Origin: CAKZQX01 sp034437035
GTDB lineage: Bacteria; Chloroflexota; Chloroflexia; Chloroflexales; Chloroflexaceae
Length of the DNA stretch: 64,000 nt
Assembly (NCBI GenBank): GCA_034437035.1
Contig: DAOTUI010000090.1
Location: forward strand, 1-64,000
Direction of reading: 5' to 3'
Under the pieces are notes generated by a model. That model was not told where the DNA came from and ran no database searches. It worked only from the letters and a program-made list of their open reading frames with translations. Shown here piece by piece: positions 35,045-44,096 of this stretch (position 1 is its first letter; each line of letters starts with the position of its first letter). The translations under genes were made by a program, and so were the position numbers.

Positions 35045-36847
35045 ATGCTTCGTCGCATACTTCCAGCTTTGCTGCTTGTTGCGATTATTTCAACCCTGGT
35101 TGCTACACCGCAGGCAGGCAAGGCGCAGCCGGGTGTGCCGGATACCTATCCGCCACCACAGGCGCGCTATTTTGAGCAGACTGGTCACGCCGCCGTAAAC
35201 TATTTCCTGGAGACCTGGAAGAACACGCCGAATGCGCTGTTCGTGTATGGGTATCCCATTGCCGAGCCTTTTATCGAGGAGAGCTTTACCGAGCCGGGCA
35301 AGTTCTATCGCGTGCAGTATTTTGAGCGGGCGATCCTGGAGGAGCACCCGGAACTGTACGGCCGGCAAAACAACGATTTCTATGTGCTGGGGCGCTTGCT
35401 GGGCCGCAAACTGGTCGAGGGGCGTGAGAACGAAGAGCCCTTCCGCCCGGTGGGTAATCCGGGTGATGGTACCTGGGACGATGTGACGCAGCACACGCTG
35501 CGTGACTCGCCGGCGCCCTTCCGCAGTTTCTGGCTGAATAACGGTGGGATTGAGGTGTTTGGTCGCCCGCTCTCGGAGCAGTTCCAGGAGGTTAACCAGG
35601 CCGACGGCAATACCTACTGGGTGCAGTATTTTGAGCGCCAGCGCATGGAGTGGCACCCGGATGAGCCTGATCCACAGTACCGCATTCTGCTTGGTCTGCT
35701 GGGGAATGAGTACCGCGATGCCAACCACCAGGGGAACGATGCGTTCCGCTCACGTCCGGCGGATCAGTCGCTGCCCCGGCCGTTTGTCTATGGCTTCAAC
35801 GCGCATCTCTTCGGTCAGGGAACCGGCTGGCAGGATCGCAACCGCGTGCTGACGCTCTCGAAGAATGCGGGCATCTCCTGGATTCGCCAGCAGATTGCCT
35901 GGGCCGACATGCATGATCGCTCCGGGCAGATCTTCTGGGGTGAGTTGGACAATATCGTGGCGGATGCCGACAATGCCGACGTGAACCTGTTAATCAGCGT
36001 TGTGCGATCACCATCCTGGGCAACGTCGAACGGTTCCAATGGCCTGCCGGCCCGCGAACATTTTGGCACGTTTGCCGACTTTATGGGGCAGATGGCCGCG
36101 CGGTATCAAGGTCGTGTCCAGGCTTACCAGATCTGGAACGAGCAGAACCGCGCCTGTGAGAATGGCGGCGACTGTAGCCGGGATGGTGGTGTTGGTGGGC
36201 GTGTGGCCGATGCCGGCTACTATGTCGATCTGCTGGCCGAAGCCTACAACGCCATCAAAGCCAATGATCCCTACGCGATTGTTGTCAGTGGCGCGCCGAC
36301 TTCAACCGAGACCAACCGCCCGGACATTGCCCTGAGCGATGTGGTGTTTACGCGGCAGATGTTCTCCAATCAGAAGTTCCGCGATCATGTCGATGTCGTC
36401 GGGATGCATCCGGGTGGGCAGTATAATCCGCCCGACGCAATGTGGCCGGACAATCCTGGTCCTGGACCGGGTTGGCGCGAGAGCCGCGAGTTCTACTTCC
36501 GCCGGGTTGAGGATATTCGGAATGTGATGGTCCAGAACGGCATGGGCGACCGGCAGGTCTGGATGACCGAGTTTGGCTGGGCTACGGCCAATAATACCCC
36601 TGGGTATGAGTATGGCAATAGCATCTCGTACGAGCTCCAGGCCGAGTGGGTTGTGCGTGCTTTCCAGAAGGGCCGCTATGAGTATGCTCCCTGGATGGGT
36701 GGAATGTTCCTCTGGAACCTGAACTTTGCTGTGCCGTGGCGTTCCCAGGGCAATGAGTTCCACGAGCAGGCATCGTTTGGCGTGCTCAATGGTGACTGGA
36801 GTCCCCGTCCGGCATACAATGCGATCCAGAACATGCCCAAGAATTAG
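35045..36847 (+). CDS. Exported clan GH-A-like protein with N-terminal FW/YFE repeats
   Basis: 600 residues from ATG 35045. Signal peptide MLRRILPALLLVAIISTLVA, cleaved near KAQPG. Two related repeats follow (about 40-120 and 150-230) with VQYFER, HPE, FGRPLSE and GLLG-type words, seen in many Chloroflexota surface proteins. The last 350 residues form a TIM-barrel: YQIWNEQN (acid/base Glu after Asn) and VWMTEFGWAT (nucleophile Glu), the clan GH-A spacing. Likely a secreted glycan hydrolase; substrate unknown. A lipoprotein paralog lies 160 bp downstream. Confidence 0.85.
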   Translation: MLRRILPALLLVAIISTLVATPQAGKAQPGVPDTYPPPQARYFEQTGHAAVNYFLETWKNTPNALFVYGYPIAEPFIEESFTEPGKFYRVQYFERAILEEHPELYGRQNNDFYVLGRLLGRKLVEGRENEEPFRPVGNPGDGTWDDVTQHTLRDSPAPFRSFWLNNGGIEVFGRPLSEQFQEVNQADGNTYWVQYFERQRMEWHPDEPDPQYRILLGLLGNEYRDANHQGNDAFRSRPADQSLPRPFVYGFNAHLFGQGTGWQDRNRVLTLSKNAGISWIRQQIAWADMHDRSGQIFWGELDNIVADADNADVNLLISVVRSPSWATSNGSNGLPAREHFGTFADFMGQMAARYQGRVQAYQIWNEQNRACENGGDCSRDGGVGGRVADAGYYVDLLAEAYNAIKANDPYAIVVSGAPTSTETNRPDIALSDVVFTRQMFSNQKFRDHVDVVGMHPGGQYNPPDAMWPDNPGPGPGWRESREFYFRRVEDIRNVMVQNGMGDRQVWMTEFGWATANNTPGYEYGNSISYELQAEWVVRAFQKGRYEYAPWMGGMFLWNLNFAVPWRSQGNEFHEQASFGVLNGDWSPRPAYNAIQNMPKN

Positions 36848-36917
36848 GATTCTTGCCGGCTACCAGGTCACGCGATCTTAATTGATCCGGATTGTTGTAT
36901 AAAGAGTAGTGCGAGGA

Positions 36918-36950
36918 ACGGGGAGCACGATATGTGCTTCCCGTCCTCAT
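36918..36950 (+). terminator. Terminator between the two GH-A-like genes
   Basis: ACGGGGAGCAC and GTGCTTCCCGT pair over 11 bp with one G-T pair and a 5-nt loop, followed by CCTCATTTTCTT. Confidence 0.7.
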
Positions 36951-37008
36951 TTTCTTACCGTAGAGACAATACATTCGCTCTATCTATACTTTTCGAGGAG
37001 GCATACCA

Positions 37009-38340
37009 ATGAAGCTTGGGTTGTTTCGACCGGGTATCCTGCGTCTGTTTGGTATCCTGGCACTGTTGCTGCCGCTGCTGGTCGCCTGTGGCAACAATAC
37101 GGAGACGGCCGAGCAGCCGTCCGATGTTCCAACCGCTGAGATTATTTCCACGCCCGAGACTCCCGATGTCCCCGCAGATGCGGAGCCAACTGTAGCGCCT
37201 GAACTGACCGAGGAGCCTGTTACAGAACCTGAAGAAGACGTGGCTGCTGAGGAACCGGAAGAGACGAATTACCTCAATTTCGGCGTGGTGGCGCATCTCT
37301 TCTACACCGATCATGAGCGTGCGCTGCAACTGGCCCAGAATGCGGGGTTTGACTGGATTCGGCAGCAGATCCACTGGAAAGATATCGAAGACCCGACCAG
37401 GCCGGTTGAGGAGTGGGGTTGGGATCAGCTCGATATTGTGGTGGAAGCGACCAATCGGTATGGCCTGAAGCTGCTGATCAGTGTTGTGCGGTCGCCGGCA
37501 GTGTACACGGCTGATGGAAGTGATGGCCTGCCGGAAGATCCGGCCACGCTGGGCAACTTCGTCGAAGCGATGGCGCTGCGCTACGGCGATAAGGTGCAGG
37601 CCTATGAGATCTGGAATGAGCAGAACCTGGCACACGAAACCGGCGGGCGTATCGAGATCGAGGATGCCGGTCGGTATGTCGAGATCCTGATCGAGTGCTA
37701 CAACCGGATCAAGGCGGTCAACCCTGACGCCTTTGTGGTAGCGGGTGCGCCCTCTTCGACGGGTGTCACCGATCCCAATATTGCAATCTCAGATATGGAC
37801 TACTACCGTGCGATGTATGCCTATCGGGACGGCATCATTGATGGACACTTCGATGTGCAGGCGGTACATCCCGGCGGTTCGGCCAACCCGCCCGACACAC
37901 TCTGGCCGGACAATCCCAGTAGTGCTGAGGGCTGGACGGATCACCCCACCTTCTACTTCCGCCACATTGAGAATGTACGCAGTGTGATGGAAGAGTTTGG
38001 CATGGGTGAACATAACATGTGGATCACCGAGTTTGGTTGGGCCACTGAGAATGTCACGCCGGGGTATGAGTTTGGCAACCAGATCACGTTTGAGGAACAG
38101 GCCGAATATATTGCCGATTCCATCGAGCGAACCTATGAGGAGTATCCCTGGGTTGGAAATGTGTTCCTCTGGAACCTGAATTTTGCCGTGCTCTGGAATA
38201 AGCATGATCCCCCAGAGCCGCTGCATGAGCAGGCTTCCTTCGGCATCCTGGAGGGTGACTGGAGCCCACGCCCATCCTACCTGGCGCTGCAGGAGTTGAT
38301 TGCCCGGCTCAAGGCCGAGCAGGGTCGCGCCGGTGAGTAG
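37009..38340 (+). CDS. GH-A-like lipoprotein
   Basis: 443 residues. Lipobox LPLLVAC (C27) followed by an acidic Thr/Pro/Glu-rich stretch to about residue 85, then the same barrel as the previous gene: DWIRQQIHWKDIE, YEIWNEQNLAHETGG and MWITEFGWATENVTPGYE. The Asn-Glu pair and the second Glu are both present. It lacks the N-terminal FW/YFE repeats. Membrane-anchored partner or replacement of the secreted paralog. Confidence 0.87.
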   Translation: MKLGLFRPGILRLFGILALLLPLLVACGNNTETAEQPSDVPTAEIISTPETPDVPADAEPTVAPELTEEPVTEPEEDVAAEEPEETNYLNFGVVAHLFYTDHERALQLAQNAGFDWIRQQIHWKDIEDPTRPVEEWGWDQLDIVVEATNRYGLKLLISVVRSPAVYTADGSDGLPEDPATLGNFVEAMALRYGDKVQAYEIWNEQNLAHETGGRIEIEDAGRYVEILIECYNRIKAVNPDAFVVAGAPSSTGVTDPNIAISDMDYYRAMYAYRDGIIDGHFDVQAVHPGGSANPPDTLWPDNPSSAEGWTDHPTFYFRHIENVRSVMEEFGMGEHNMWITEFGWATENVTPGYEFGNQITFEEQAEYIADSIERTYEEYPWVGNVFLWNLNFAVLWNKHDPPEPLHEQASFGILEGDWSPRPSYLALQELIARLKAEQGRAGE

Positions 38341-38370
38341 TGTCCGCACTAACAACTGACAGACGACAAA

Positions 38371-38404
38371 GACGAACGCCCGGGTTTAAACCCGGGCGTT
38401 CGTC
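38371..38404. terminator. Perfect 34-bp palindrome behind the GH-A-like lipoprotein
   Basis: Each half is 17 bp (GACGAACGCCCGGGTTT) with no spacer, centred on GTTTAAAC. It lies 30 bp after the stop and just before element E3. As RNA it is a strong hairpin and may end transcription from both sides. Confidence 0.7.
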
Positions 38405-38411
38405 CCATTTA

Positions 38412-38606
38412 CACGAGTTACATAGTTGACATTCAAACCGGACGTTTCACCCGATGGAAGCCAGACTCGCCTGCAGCAGCATGGTACGCTTTTATCTTTT
38501 CCACAAAAATGTTGCACAAGGTGCAACGTTTTTGTGGAAAAGCATGGAATCTTCCGTCCTGCCGGAGGCGAGATTTCCTTCCGGGTTCGTGACCGCGTAA
38601 CTCGTG
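38412..38606 (-). repeat. Palindromic repeat element copy E3
   Basis: 195 bp, inverted relative to E1/E2. Ends CACGAGTTACATAGT and ACCGCGTAACTCGTG. Central arms 38496-38517 and 38521-38542 have one G-T type mismatch in 22. Flanked by the exact 7-bp direct repeat CCATTTA (38405-38411 and 38607-38613), a likely target duplication. The right copy contains the stop codon of the next minus-strand gene. Confidence 0.88.
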
Positions 38607-38610
38607 CCAT

Positions 38611-39348
38611 TTATGTTTCAGGCTCTTCCAGCGTAAGTCCCAACCGTGCATAGACCTCACGCGCCAGCGGCCAGCCCTGCTCATCAATCTGCCGGCCCTG
38701 CTCAGTCTGCTGCCCAAGGCGTTGCATCAGTTGATGGTGCGGCGGTGGCAGCGGGATGGTGGGCAGGTGGTAGTACTGCGCGGTACGATTAACCGGCAAG
38801 GCCGGCTGATCTACCGCTGTTGCGTGGGCGTAGCCGGCCAGCAACGCCTCGGTTTCGCTCAGGGGGAGGATGCCGGCGCCTCCACTACGTTCGCAGGTGA
38901 CACGGTAGTAGGAGGCCGGGCCGCGTCCGCGCCGCCGCCGAATGATCCAGCCGGCGTGTAGCAGCACCTCCGGCTGACCATGCTCTTTCTGGGTTTCAAT
39001 CGCGGTCCAGGTCAGGGTTTGCGGATCGAAGAAGCTGTAGCGTTCGCTACTACTTACGGGACGGCTGCAGGGAGCACCAACCGGCATGGTGGGTGGGAGT
39101 GGTGGTAGTTCCGCGATCCGGTCATCCAGGGTATGCACGGTGAAGGTGTGCGCCCGTAACCGCGCCAGCAGTCCCTCGCGCCGCCAGGTGGTCAACTCAA
39201 ACCGGTTGCCGTCGAAGTGGCCCTCGCCTTTAAGAAACGGGCGGACCTGCGGGTTGCGCACCAGGAACTGCCGGGGAGAAATCTCCTCCAGATCGGTGGT
39301 TTCCGGCGGTATGGAACGTTTGCGTTTTTTACTGTGGGATCGGGACAT
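38611..39348 (-). CDS. Unrecognised basic protein downstream of ruvC
   Basis: 245 residues, not recognised. N-terminus very basic (SRSHSKKRKRSIPPE), then a folded part with EISPRQFLVRNPQVRPFL and LLARLRAHTFTVHTLDDRI, and a region with WTAIETQ, VLLHAGWIIRRRRGRGPAS. Proline-rich stretch PTIPLPPPHHQL near 205. No membrane segment or signal peptide. It begins 37 bp after ruvC on the same strand, so it may be the third gene of yebC-ruvC. Its stop codon lies inside the target duplication of E3. Confidence 0.72.
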   Translation of the reverse strand: MSRSHSKKRKRSIPPETTDLEEISPRQFLVRNPQVRPFLKGEGHFDGNRFELTTWRREGLLARLRAHTFTVHTLDDRIAELPPLPPTMPVGAPCSRPVSSSERYSFFDPQTLTWTAIETQKEHGQPEVLLHAGWIIRRRRGRGPASYYRVTCERSGGAGILPLSETEALLAGYAHATAVDQPALPVNRTAQYYHLPTIPLPPPHHQLMQRLGQQTEQGRQIDEQGWPLAREVYARLGLTLEEPET

Positions 39349-39385
39349 GGGTTATCGTCCGTGTAGTGTATTCCGGCAACAGGCG

Positions 39386-39883
39386 TCACTGGTTGGCGAT
39401 GCGGCGCAGCATCGGGGCGGTGTAGGCGTGGCAGACGGCAATTGCCAGCGCGTCGGCGGCATCGTCGGGTCTGGGGCGTGCGTCCAGACCGAGGGTCAGG
39501 CGCACCATCTCTTGCATCTGGCGCTTATCCGCCGCACCATACCCGGAAACTGCCTGCTTGACTGCCCTGGGTTTATACTCGTAGATCGGAATATCAGCCT
39601 GGGCCAGTGCGAGGAGCACCACACCGCGCGCCTGCCCGACCGCCAGCGCCGTGGTGACATTCCGCGAAAAGAAGAGTTCTTCGACTGCGGCGGCATTGGG
39701 ATGATACTCCTGCAGCAGGCCGGTCAGTCCCTGGTAGAGCAGCAGCAGCCGGTGGGCCGGTTCGCTCCCCGAGGGAGTTGTCAGCACACCGTGGGCAATC
39801 GGCCGCAGCGCGCCGCCCCCCATTTCCTCGACGACGCCCCATCCCATGATGGCCGTACCCGGGTCAATTCCAAGTGTACGCAT
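39386..39883 (-). CDS. ruvC: Holliday junction endonuclease RuvC
   Basis: 165 residues. Catalytic acids: D6 in LGIDPGT, a Glu in VEELFFSRN, and the two in RPDDAADALAIA. YKPRAVKQAVSGYG is the DNA-binding loop. Resolves Holliday junctions with RuvAB, which is not in the window. ATG 39883 preferred over an upstream TTG because AAGG lies 7 nt before it. 14 bp after yebC, a common bacterial order. Confidence 0.96.
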   Translation of the reverse strand: MRTLGIDPGTAIMGWGVVEEMGGGALRPIAHGVLTTPSGSEPAHRLLLLYQGLTGLLQEYHPNAAAVEELFFSRNVTTALAVGQARGVVLLALAQADIPIYEYKPRAVKQAVSGYGAADKRQMQEMVRLTLGLDARPRPDDAADALAIAVCHAYTAPMLRRIANQ

Positions 39884-39897
39884 GAACAACCTTGCTG

Positions 39898-40659
39898 CTA
39901 TTCGGGCTTGTAACTATCTGCCATCTCATCGCTGATTTCCAGATTGCTGTAGACCTTCTGCACATCGTCCAGATCTTCCAGCTTTTCCAGCAGGCGCATC
40001 GTCTGCAGCGCCTCTTTTTCGTCCGGTTGAACCATAGTCTTGGGTCGCATCGCCTTCTCAACATTGGTGATCGGCAGTTCCATATCTGAGAGGGCCTGGC
40101 GTACATCGTTGAGTTGAGTCCACTCGGTATAAATTTCGAGGGTTTGGTCAAAGACCTCGACATCCTCAGCGCCTGCGTCGATGGCCTGGAGCGTCACCTC
40201 GTCCGGTTCCAGGTTGGTGTCAGTGAGATCAAGCGTGATCAACCCTTTCTGATCGAACATCCAGGCCACCGAGCCGGGTTCGCCCGGACTGGCCCCATTC
40301 TTGGTCAGGGTTGAGCGAACATCGGAGTTGGTGCGATTGCGGTTGTCGGTGGATGTTTCAATCAGCAGGGCGACCCCACCGGGCGCGTACCCTTCGTAAT
40401 AGATCTCCTCCAGATCACCATCAGCACTTTTGCCCAGGCCGCGATCAATCGCGCGCTGGATGTTATCCGAGGGCATATTGGCCTGCCTGGCTTTATCAAT
40501 GGCCAGTCGCAGGCGAAAGTTCATATCGGGATCACCATTGCCGCCATCCTTCACGGCGACGGTAATATCACGCGCCAGCTTGGTAAATAGCTTTCCCCGG
40601 CGCTGGTCGACCACTCCTTTGGTGTGTCGAATCGAATGCCATTTGGTATGACCTGACAT
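39898..40659 (-). CDS. yebC: YebC/PmpR family protein
   Basis: 253 residues. Starts MSGHTKWHSIRHTKGV, then RGKLFTKLARDITVAVKDGG, the family hallmark. The central YEGYAPGGVALLIET and SVAWMFDQKGLI follow. Reported roles are transcription regulation and relief of ribosome stalling at proline runs. ATG 40659 has GAGGAGG. The frame upstream to 40800 is without ribosome site and crosses the promoter. Confidence 0.96.
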   Translation of the reverse strand: MSGHTKWHSIRHTKGVVDQRRGKLFTKLARDITVAVKDGGNGDPDMNFRLRLAIDKARQANMPSDNIQRAIDRGLGKSADGDLEEIYYEGYAPGGVALLIETSTDNRNRTNSDVRSTLTKNGASPGEPGSVAWMFDQKGLITLDLTDTNLEPDEVTLQAIDAGAEDVEVFDQTLEIYTEWTQLNDVRQALSDMELPITNVEKAMRPKTMVQPDEKEALQTMRLLEKLEDLDDVQKVYSNLEISDEMADSYKPE

Positions 40660-40693
40660 AAGTCCTCCTCGTATGCGCATTGGCTGCGCCTCT

Positions 40694-40702
40694 ATTATAG
40701 CA
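40694..40702 (-). promoter_or_regulatory. Extended -10 promoter TGCTATAAT of yebC-ruvC
   Basis: TGCTATAAT on the minus strand 35 bp before the yebC ATG. No -35 at the right distance. Confidence 0.65.
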
Positions 40703-40849
40703 TATTCGTTTTTGGCAGTGCGGCACGAGCGGCTTGCGTCCGGATGCAGAGCATGGCATAGTGAAAGCGGACCTGAGGAGGTGACGAAGCGGCGCAGCAT
40801 GCCCGGTTTCGTCGCCTCCTTGCCGTATGCATTGAGAAGCGGAGGTGCT

Positions 40850-42907
40850 ATGGGAGATGCGCTGATTATTCAGGATTTAACCGTTGCCCTGCTTGCGGCG
40901 ATCGTGGGCGGTATTGTGGCAGTACGGCTGCGCCTGCCGTCAATTATCGGCTACATGGTCGCGGGGATTGTCGTGGGTACCTACACACCGGGGATGGTGG
41001 GCGATCTGGAGCGCATTCAGTTGCTGGCCGAAATCGGTGTGGTCCTGTTGATGTTTGGGGTCGGTGTCGAGTTCTCAGTGGATCAGTTGCGCCGGGTGCA
41101 GCGTGTGGCCCTGACAGGAGGGGTCGGTCAGGTTGGGCTGACGATTCTGCTGGGTGTTGGCGTTGGCACGCTGCTGGGATGGCCCTGGGCCTGGCGATTG
41201 TTTTTCGGCTGCATTATCGCCATCTCCTCGACGACGGTGCTGTTCAAGCTCTTGATGGATCGGGGCGAACTGGGCAGCAAGCATGGGCAGATTACCACCG
41301 GCATCTCGCTGGTGCAGGATCTAAGCACAGTGTTGATCATGGTGCTGCTACCGGCGCTGACGGCGGGACAGGCGGGCAGCAATCCGCTGGTGGAAGTGGG
41401 TTGGGCGCTTGGACGCGCGGCGATCTTCTTTGCGCTGATGATTTTTCTGGGCGGGCGGCTCTTTCCCCGGCTGCTGACCCACATTGCGCAACGTGGCTCG
41501 CGCGAGCTGTTTTTGCTGGCAACGCTGGTGCTCTCGTTGGGTACGGCGTTGCTGGCGACGCAGGTGTTTGGGCTGTCGCTGGCGATCGGTGCTTTCGTCG
41601 CCGGGTTGGTTGTCTCGGAGTCGGAGGTGCATTATCGCATTCTGGGTGAGATTCTGCCCCTGCGTGATGTGTTTGCTATTCTCTTTTTCGTCTCCGTTGG
41701 TATGTTAATTGACCCGCGCTTTATCTGGGATAATCTGGGAATTGTTCTGCTACTTACCACAGTGATTGTGCTCGGCAAGTTCCTGGTGACGGCGGCGGTG
41801 CTCTGGGCATTTGCTTATACGCGGCGGACAATTCTGCTGGTTGCAGCCGGGTTGGCGCAGATCGGCGAGTTCTCGTTTATCCTCGCTGAGCAGGGCGTGC
41901 AGCTTGGCGTCCTGGACAACTATATCTATGGGATGACGTTGAGTGGCGCACTGCTTTCGGTTCTGGCAACGCCCTTCTTGCTGCGCGGCATCGATCCGTT
42001 GGCGGAGTTGCTTGACCGCCGGCTGCCGTCACGCTCGCTCCGTCCCGGCAGTGAGCAACCGGAGGTGCCCGGTGGTATGCGCGGGCATGTGGTCGTCTGT
42101 GGGTATGGGCATATTGCGCAACATCTGGTTGAGGCGATGCAGGAACTGGAACAGTCGTTTGTGGTCATTGAGCAGGACTGGATGCGTGTGCAGCAGGGAC
42201 GCGCGAATGGGGCGATGGTTATCTTTGGCGATGCCGCCAATCAAGCGGTGCTCCGGGGGGCGCAACTGGACGTGGCCTGTGTCGTTGCCATTACCGTGCC
42301 CGACCCGGCGACTCAGCACATGATTTTGCAGAATGTCCGCGATATCTGTCCGCATGTGCCGATTATTTCGCTGGCGCAACGGACTGAGGATCTGCCGCGC
42401 ATGTATGACAGCGGCGCAAACGATGTTATTCTGCCCAACTTTGAGGGCGGGTTGGAGATCCTGCGCCAGACGCTGCTGCGGCTGGGGGTAATGGGTGAGG
42501 CGATCCAGGGCTACATCGACGCCGTTCACTCCGAGCGGTACGCGCCCTGGCAGCATGCCGAGGATGATGGACAGTTGCTGAGCACGCTACGGAGCGCGGC
42601 GGCAAATCTGAGTCTGCAATGGTATCAACTCTCGTCCAACTCGCGCTACGTTGATCAGCAAATTGGCCGCCTTAACATCCGGCAGCGTACGGGGGCTTCC
42701 ATTGTTGCGATTGTGCGTGGCACCGAGGTGCTGGTCAACCCCGATGCGACGAGCTTTCTGCACGCCGGGGATCGGCTGGCTGCGCTGGGTGATGATGCGC
42801 AACGCCGGCGATTTGTCACCTGGCTGCGGGCAGGTGAGCAGGATGAGGTAGCGGAGGAGCAGTTGCTGCTGCCCGAAGTACAGATGCCCTATTCATCGGT
42901 GGATTAA
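40850..42907 (+). CDS. CPA2-family cation:proton antiporter with RCK/TrkA domains
   Basis: 685 residues from ATG 40850, GGAGG upstream. About 12 membrane helices with LPSIIGYMVAGIVVGTYTPG, GVEFSVDQLRR and SLAIGAFVAGLVVSESEVH. A TrkA-N nucleotide-binding domain follows (HVVVCGYGHIAQHLVEAMQ), then a TrkA-C domain (IRQRTGASIVAIVRG, LHAGDRLAALGD). Similar to KefB/YbaL exchangers, gated by nucleotide. Likely K+/Na+ to H+ exchange; ion not decidable here. Confidence 0.92.
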   Translation: MGDALIIQDLTVALLAAIVGGIVAVRLRLPSIIGYMVAGIVVGTYTPGMVGDLERIQLLAEIGVVLLMFGVGVEFSVDQLRRVQRVALTGGVGQVGLTILLGVGVGTLLGWPWAWRLFFGCIIAISSTTVLFKLLMDRGELGSKHGQITTGISLVQDLSTVLIMVLLPALTAGQAGSNPLVEVGWALGRAAIFFALMIFLGGRLFPRLLTHIAQRGSRELFLLATLVLSLGTALLATQVFGLSLAIGAFVAGLVVSESEVHYRILGEILPLRDVFAILFFVSVGMLIDPRFIWDNLGIVLLLTTVIVLGKFLVTAAVLWAFAYTRRTILLVAAGLAQIGEFSFILAEQGVQLGVLDNYIYGMTLSGALLSVLATPFLLRGIDPLAELLDRRLPSRSLRPGSEQPEVPGGMRGHVVVCGYGHIAQHLVEAMQELEQSFVVIEQDWMRVQQGRANGAMVIFGDAANQAVLRGAQLDVACVVAITVPDPATQHMILQNVRDICPHVPIISLAQRTEDLPRMYDSGANDVILPNFEGGLEILRQTLLRLGVMGEAIQGYIDAVHSERYAPWQHAEDDGQLLSTLRSAAANLSLQWYQLSSNSRYVDQQIGRLNIRQRTGASIVAIVRGTEVLVNPDATSFLHAGDRLAALGDDAQRRRFVTWLRAGEQDEVAEEQLLLPEVQMPYSSVD

Positions 42908-42967
42908 TCCGCGCGAGAAGAAGCGAACGAATAGATGCAGAAACGCGTTCTACAAGTCGAGCAGAGT

Positions 42968-43417
42968 TTAATCGGTATTGTCATCATTATCGGCCAACTG
43001 CGCCAGCACCTCTGCGGGTGTCTGCACCGTTACGATGCTGTTAACCCGCTGTTCGATCTCTGTGTCGAGCGTGACAAGTGTGCAGCGGTACTGCCGGGCC
43101 ACGGCCACATAGATCGCATCCATGCCCCGCAGCGCATAATCAGCGGCGATGTCCGCAGCTTCGTTCGCCAGAATCCCGTTAATCGTTACAAACGTGCTAT
43201 GTGGGAAGCTCAGCAGGGCAGTGGCAGCAATACGGCCACGTATTGGATCGCACAATTCGCGACTGGCGGAACCAGCAACTTCTGCTAAAACAATGAGTGG
43301 CTCAACCAGAAGTGTACCGCGCTACTGGAGTCGTTCGAGCAGCGCGTGGCACATCGCATACTGGGGGCTGCGCGTATCGAGATCACGCAGCAAAATGTTG
43401 GCATCAAGAGTGTACAT
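42968..43417 (-). pseudogene. vapC: VapC-type PIN toxin gene interrupted by an amber codon
   Basis: From ATG 43417 the frame gives MYTLDANILLRDLDTRSPQY and reaches an in-frame TAG at codon 32 (43322-43324). The same frame then continues RGTLLVEPLIVLAEVAG and LRGMDAIYVAVARQ, VTLDTE to the stop at 42968. With readthrough the protein is 149 residues, the normal VapC length, and the four PIN acids (D5, the Glu of LAEVAG, the Asp of GMDAIY, the Asp of VTLDTE) are all there. It overlaps the antitoxin by 14 bp. Either a recent nonsense mutation or a recoded codon. Confidence 0.82.
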
Positions 43418-43676
43418 CGTCGGCTGCCTCACGTCCGGTCAGCATGGCATCACGCTCGCGGCGGTCAGCGTCGAGTTGCCCACTAATATCGGCATGGGGA
43501 TACAGCGTTGCGATCTCGGTTCGCAGTTGCTGCCAGCGTGTCCATCCATCTGCTGGTGGCGCAACAGTGGGCTGTTCAGCAAGCTCTCGGGCAAGCCGGG
43601 CAATCAGTTCCGCCCGTTCGTGAGGCGCAAGCCGGCGGGTGCTGGTGAGGATCTGGTCAAAAGTCAGGGTAGTCAT
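43404..43676 (-). CDS. vapB: Antitoxin of the VapBC pair
   Basis: 90 residues from ATG 43676. GAAAGG is 9 nt upstream (43686-43691). MTTLTFDQILTSTRRLAPHE begins a helical domain (ERAELIARLARELAEQ), and the C-terminus is hydrophilic, as for toxin-wrapping tails. Element E4 is inserted right at the ribosome site. Identified mainly by position and by the 14-bp overlap with vapC. Confidence 0.72.
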   Translation of the reverse strand: MTTLTFDQILTSTRRLAPHERAELIARLARELAEQPTVAPPADGWTRWQQLRTEIATLYPHADISGQLDADRRERDAMLTGREAADDVHS

Positions 43677-43697
43677 GAGCCAATACCTTTCAAATAA

Positions 43698-43892
43698 CAC
43701 GACTTACGCGGTTGCTCACCCGAAAGGAAATTTCGCCTCCGGCAGGGCGGAAGATTCCATTCTTTTTCACAAAAATTTTGCACCTCGTGCAAAATTTTTG
43801 TGAAAAAGATCAAAACGTACCATGCTGCCGCAGGCGATTCTGCCGTTCACCGGGTGAAACGCCCGGTTTGATGAACCACCGCGTAACTCGTG
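43698..43892 (+). repeat. Palindromic repeat element copy E4
   Basis: 195 bp, ends CACGACTTACGCGGT and ACCGCGTAACTCGTG. Central arms 43761-43783 and 43787-43809 are perfect over 23 bp around CTC. Exact 8-bp direct repeats TCAAATAA (43690-43697, 43893-43900). The left one overlaps the vapB ribosome site. Confidence 0.9.
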
Positions 43893-43900
43893 TCAAATAA

Positions 43901-44096
43901 GATGACGTACACGGTCACTCCCCTGGAAGGGGCTACCGCCTCCGGCAGGACGGAAAATACCATCCTTTTTTCACAAAACATTTTCACAACGTGAAAATGT
44001 TTTGTGAAAAAAGATCAAAACGTACCATGCTGCCGCAGGCGAGTCTGACTCACATCTGGTCAAACGTCTGGTTTGATCGCCTACCGCGTCGTTCCG
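43901..44096 (+). repeat. Palindromic repeat element copy E5
   Basis: About 196 bp next to E4, same orientation, terminal repeats decayed (GACGTACACGGT and ACCGCGTCGTT). Central arms 43965-43987 and 43991-44013 are perfect over 23 bp and differ from those of E4 (AAAACATTTTCAC against AAAATTTTGCAC). Confidence 0.85.

Noticed and set aside
40660..40800. N-terminal extension of yebC
   Set aside because: It covers the promoter and lacks family similarity. The normal MSGHTKW start has GAGGAGG.
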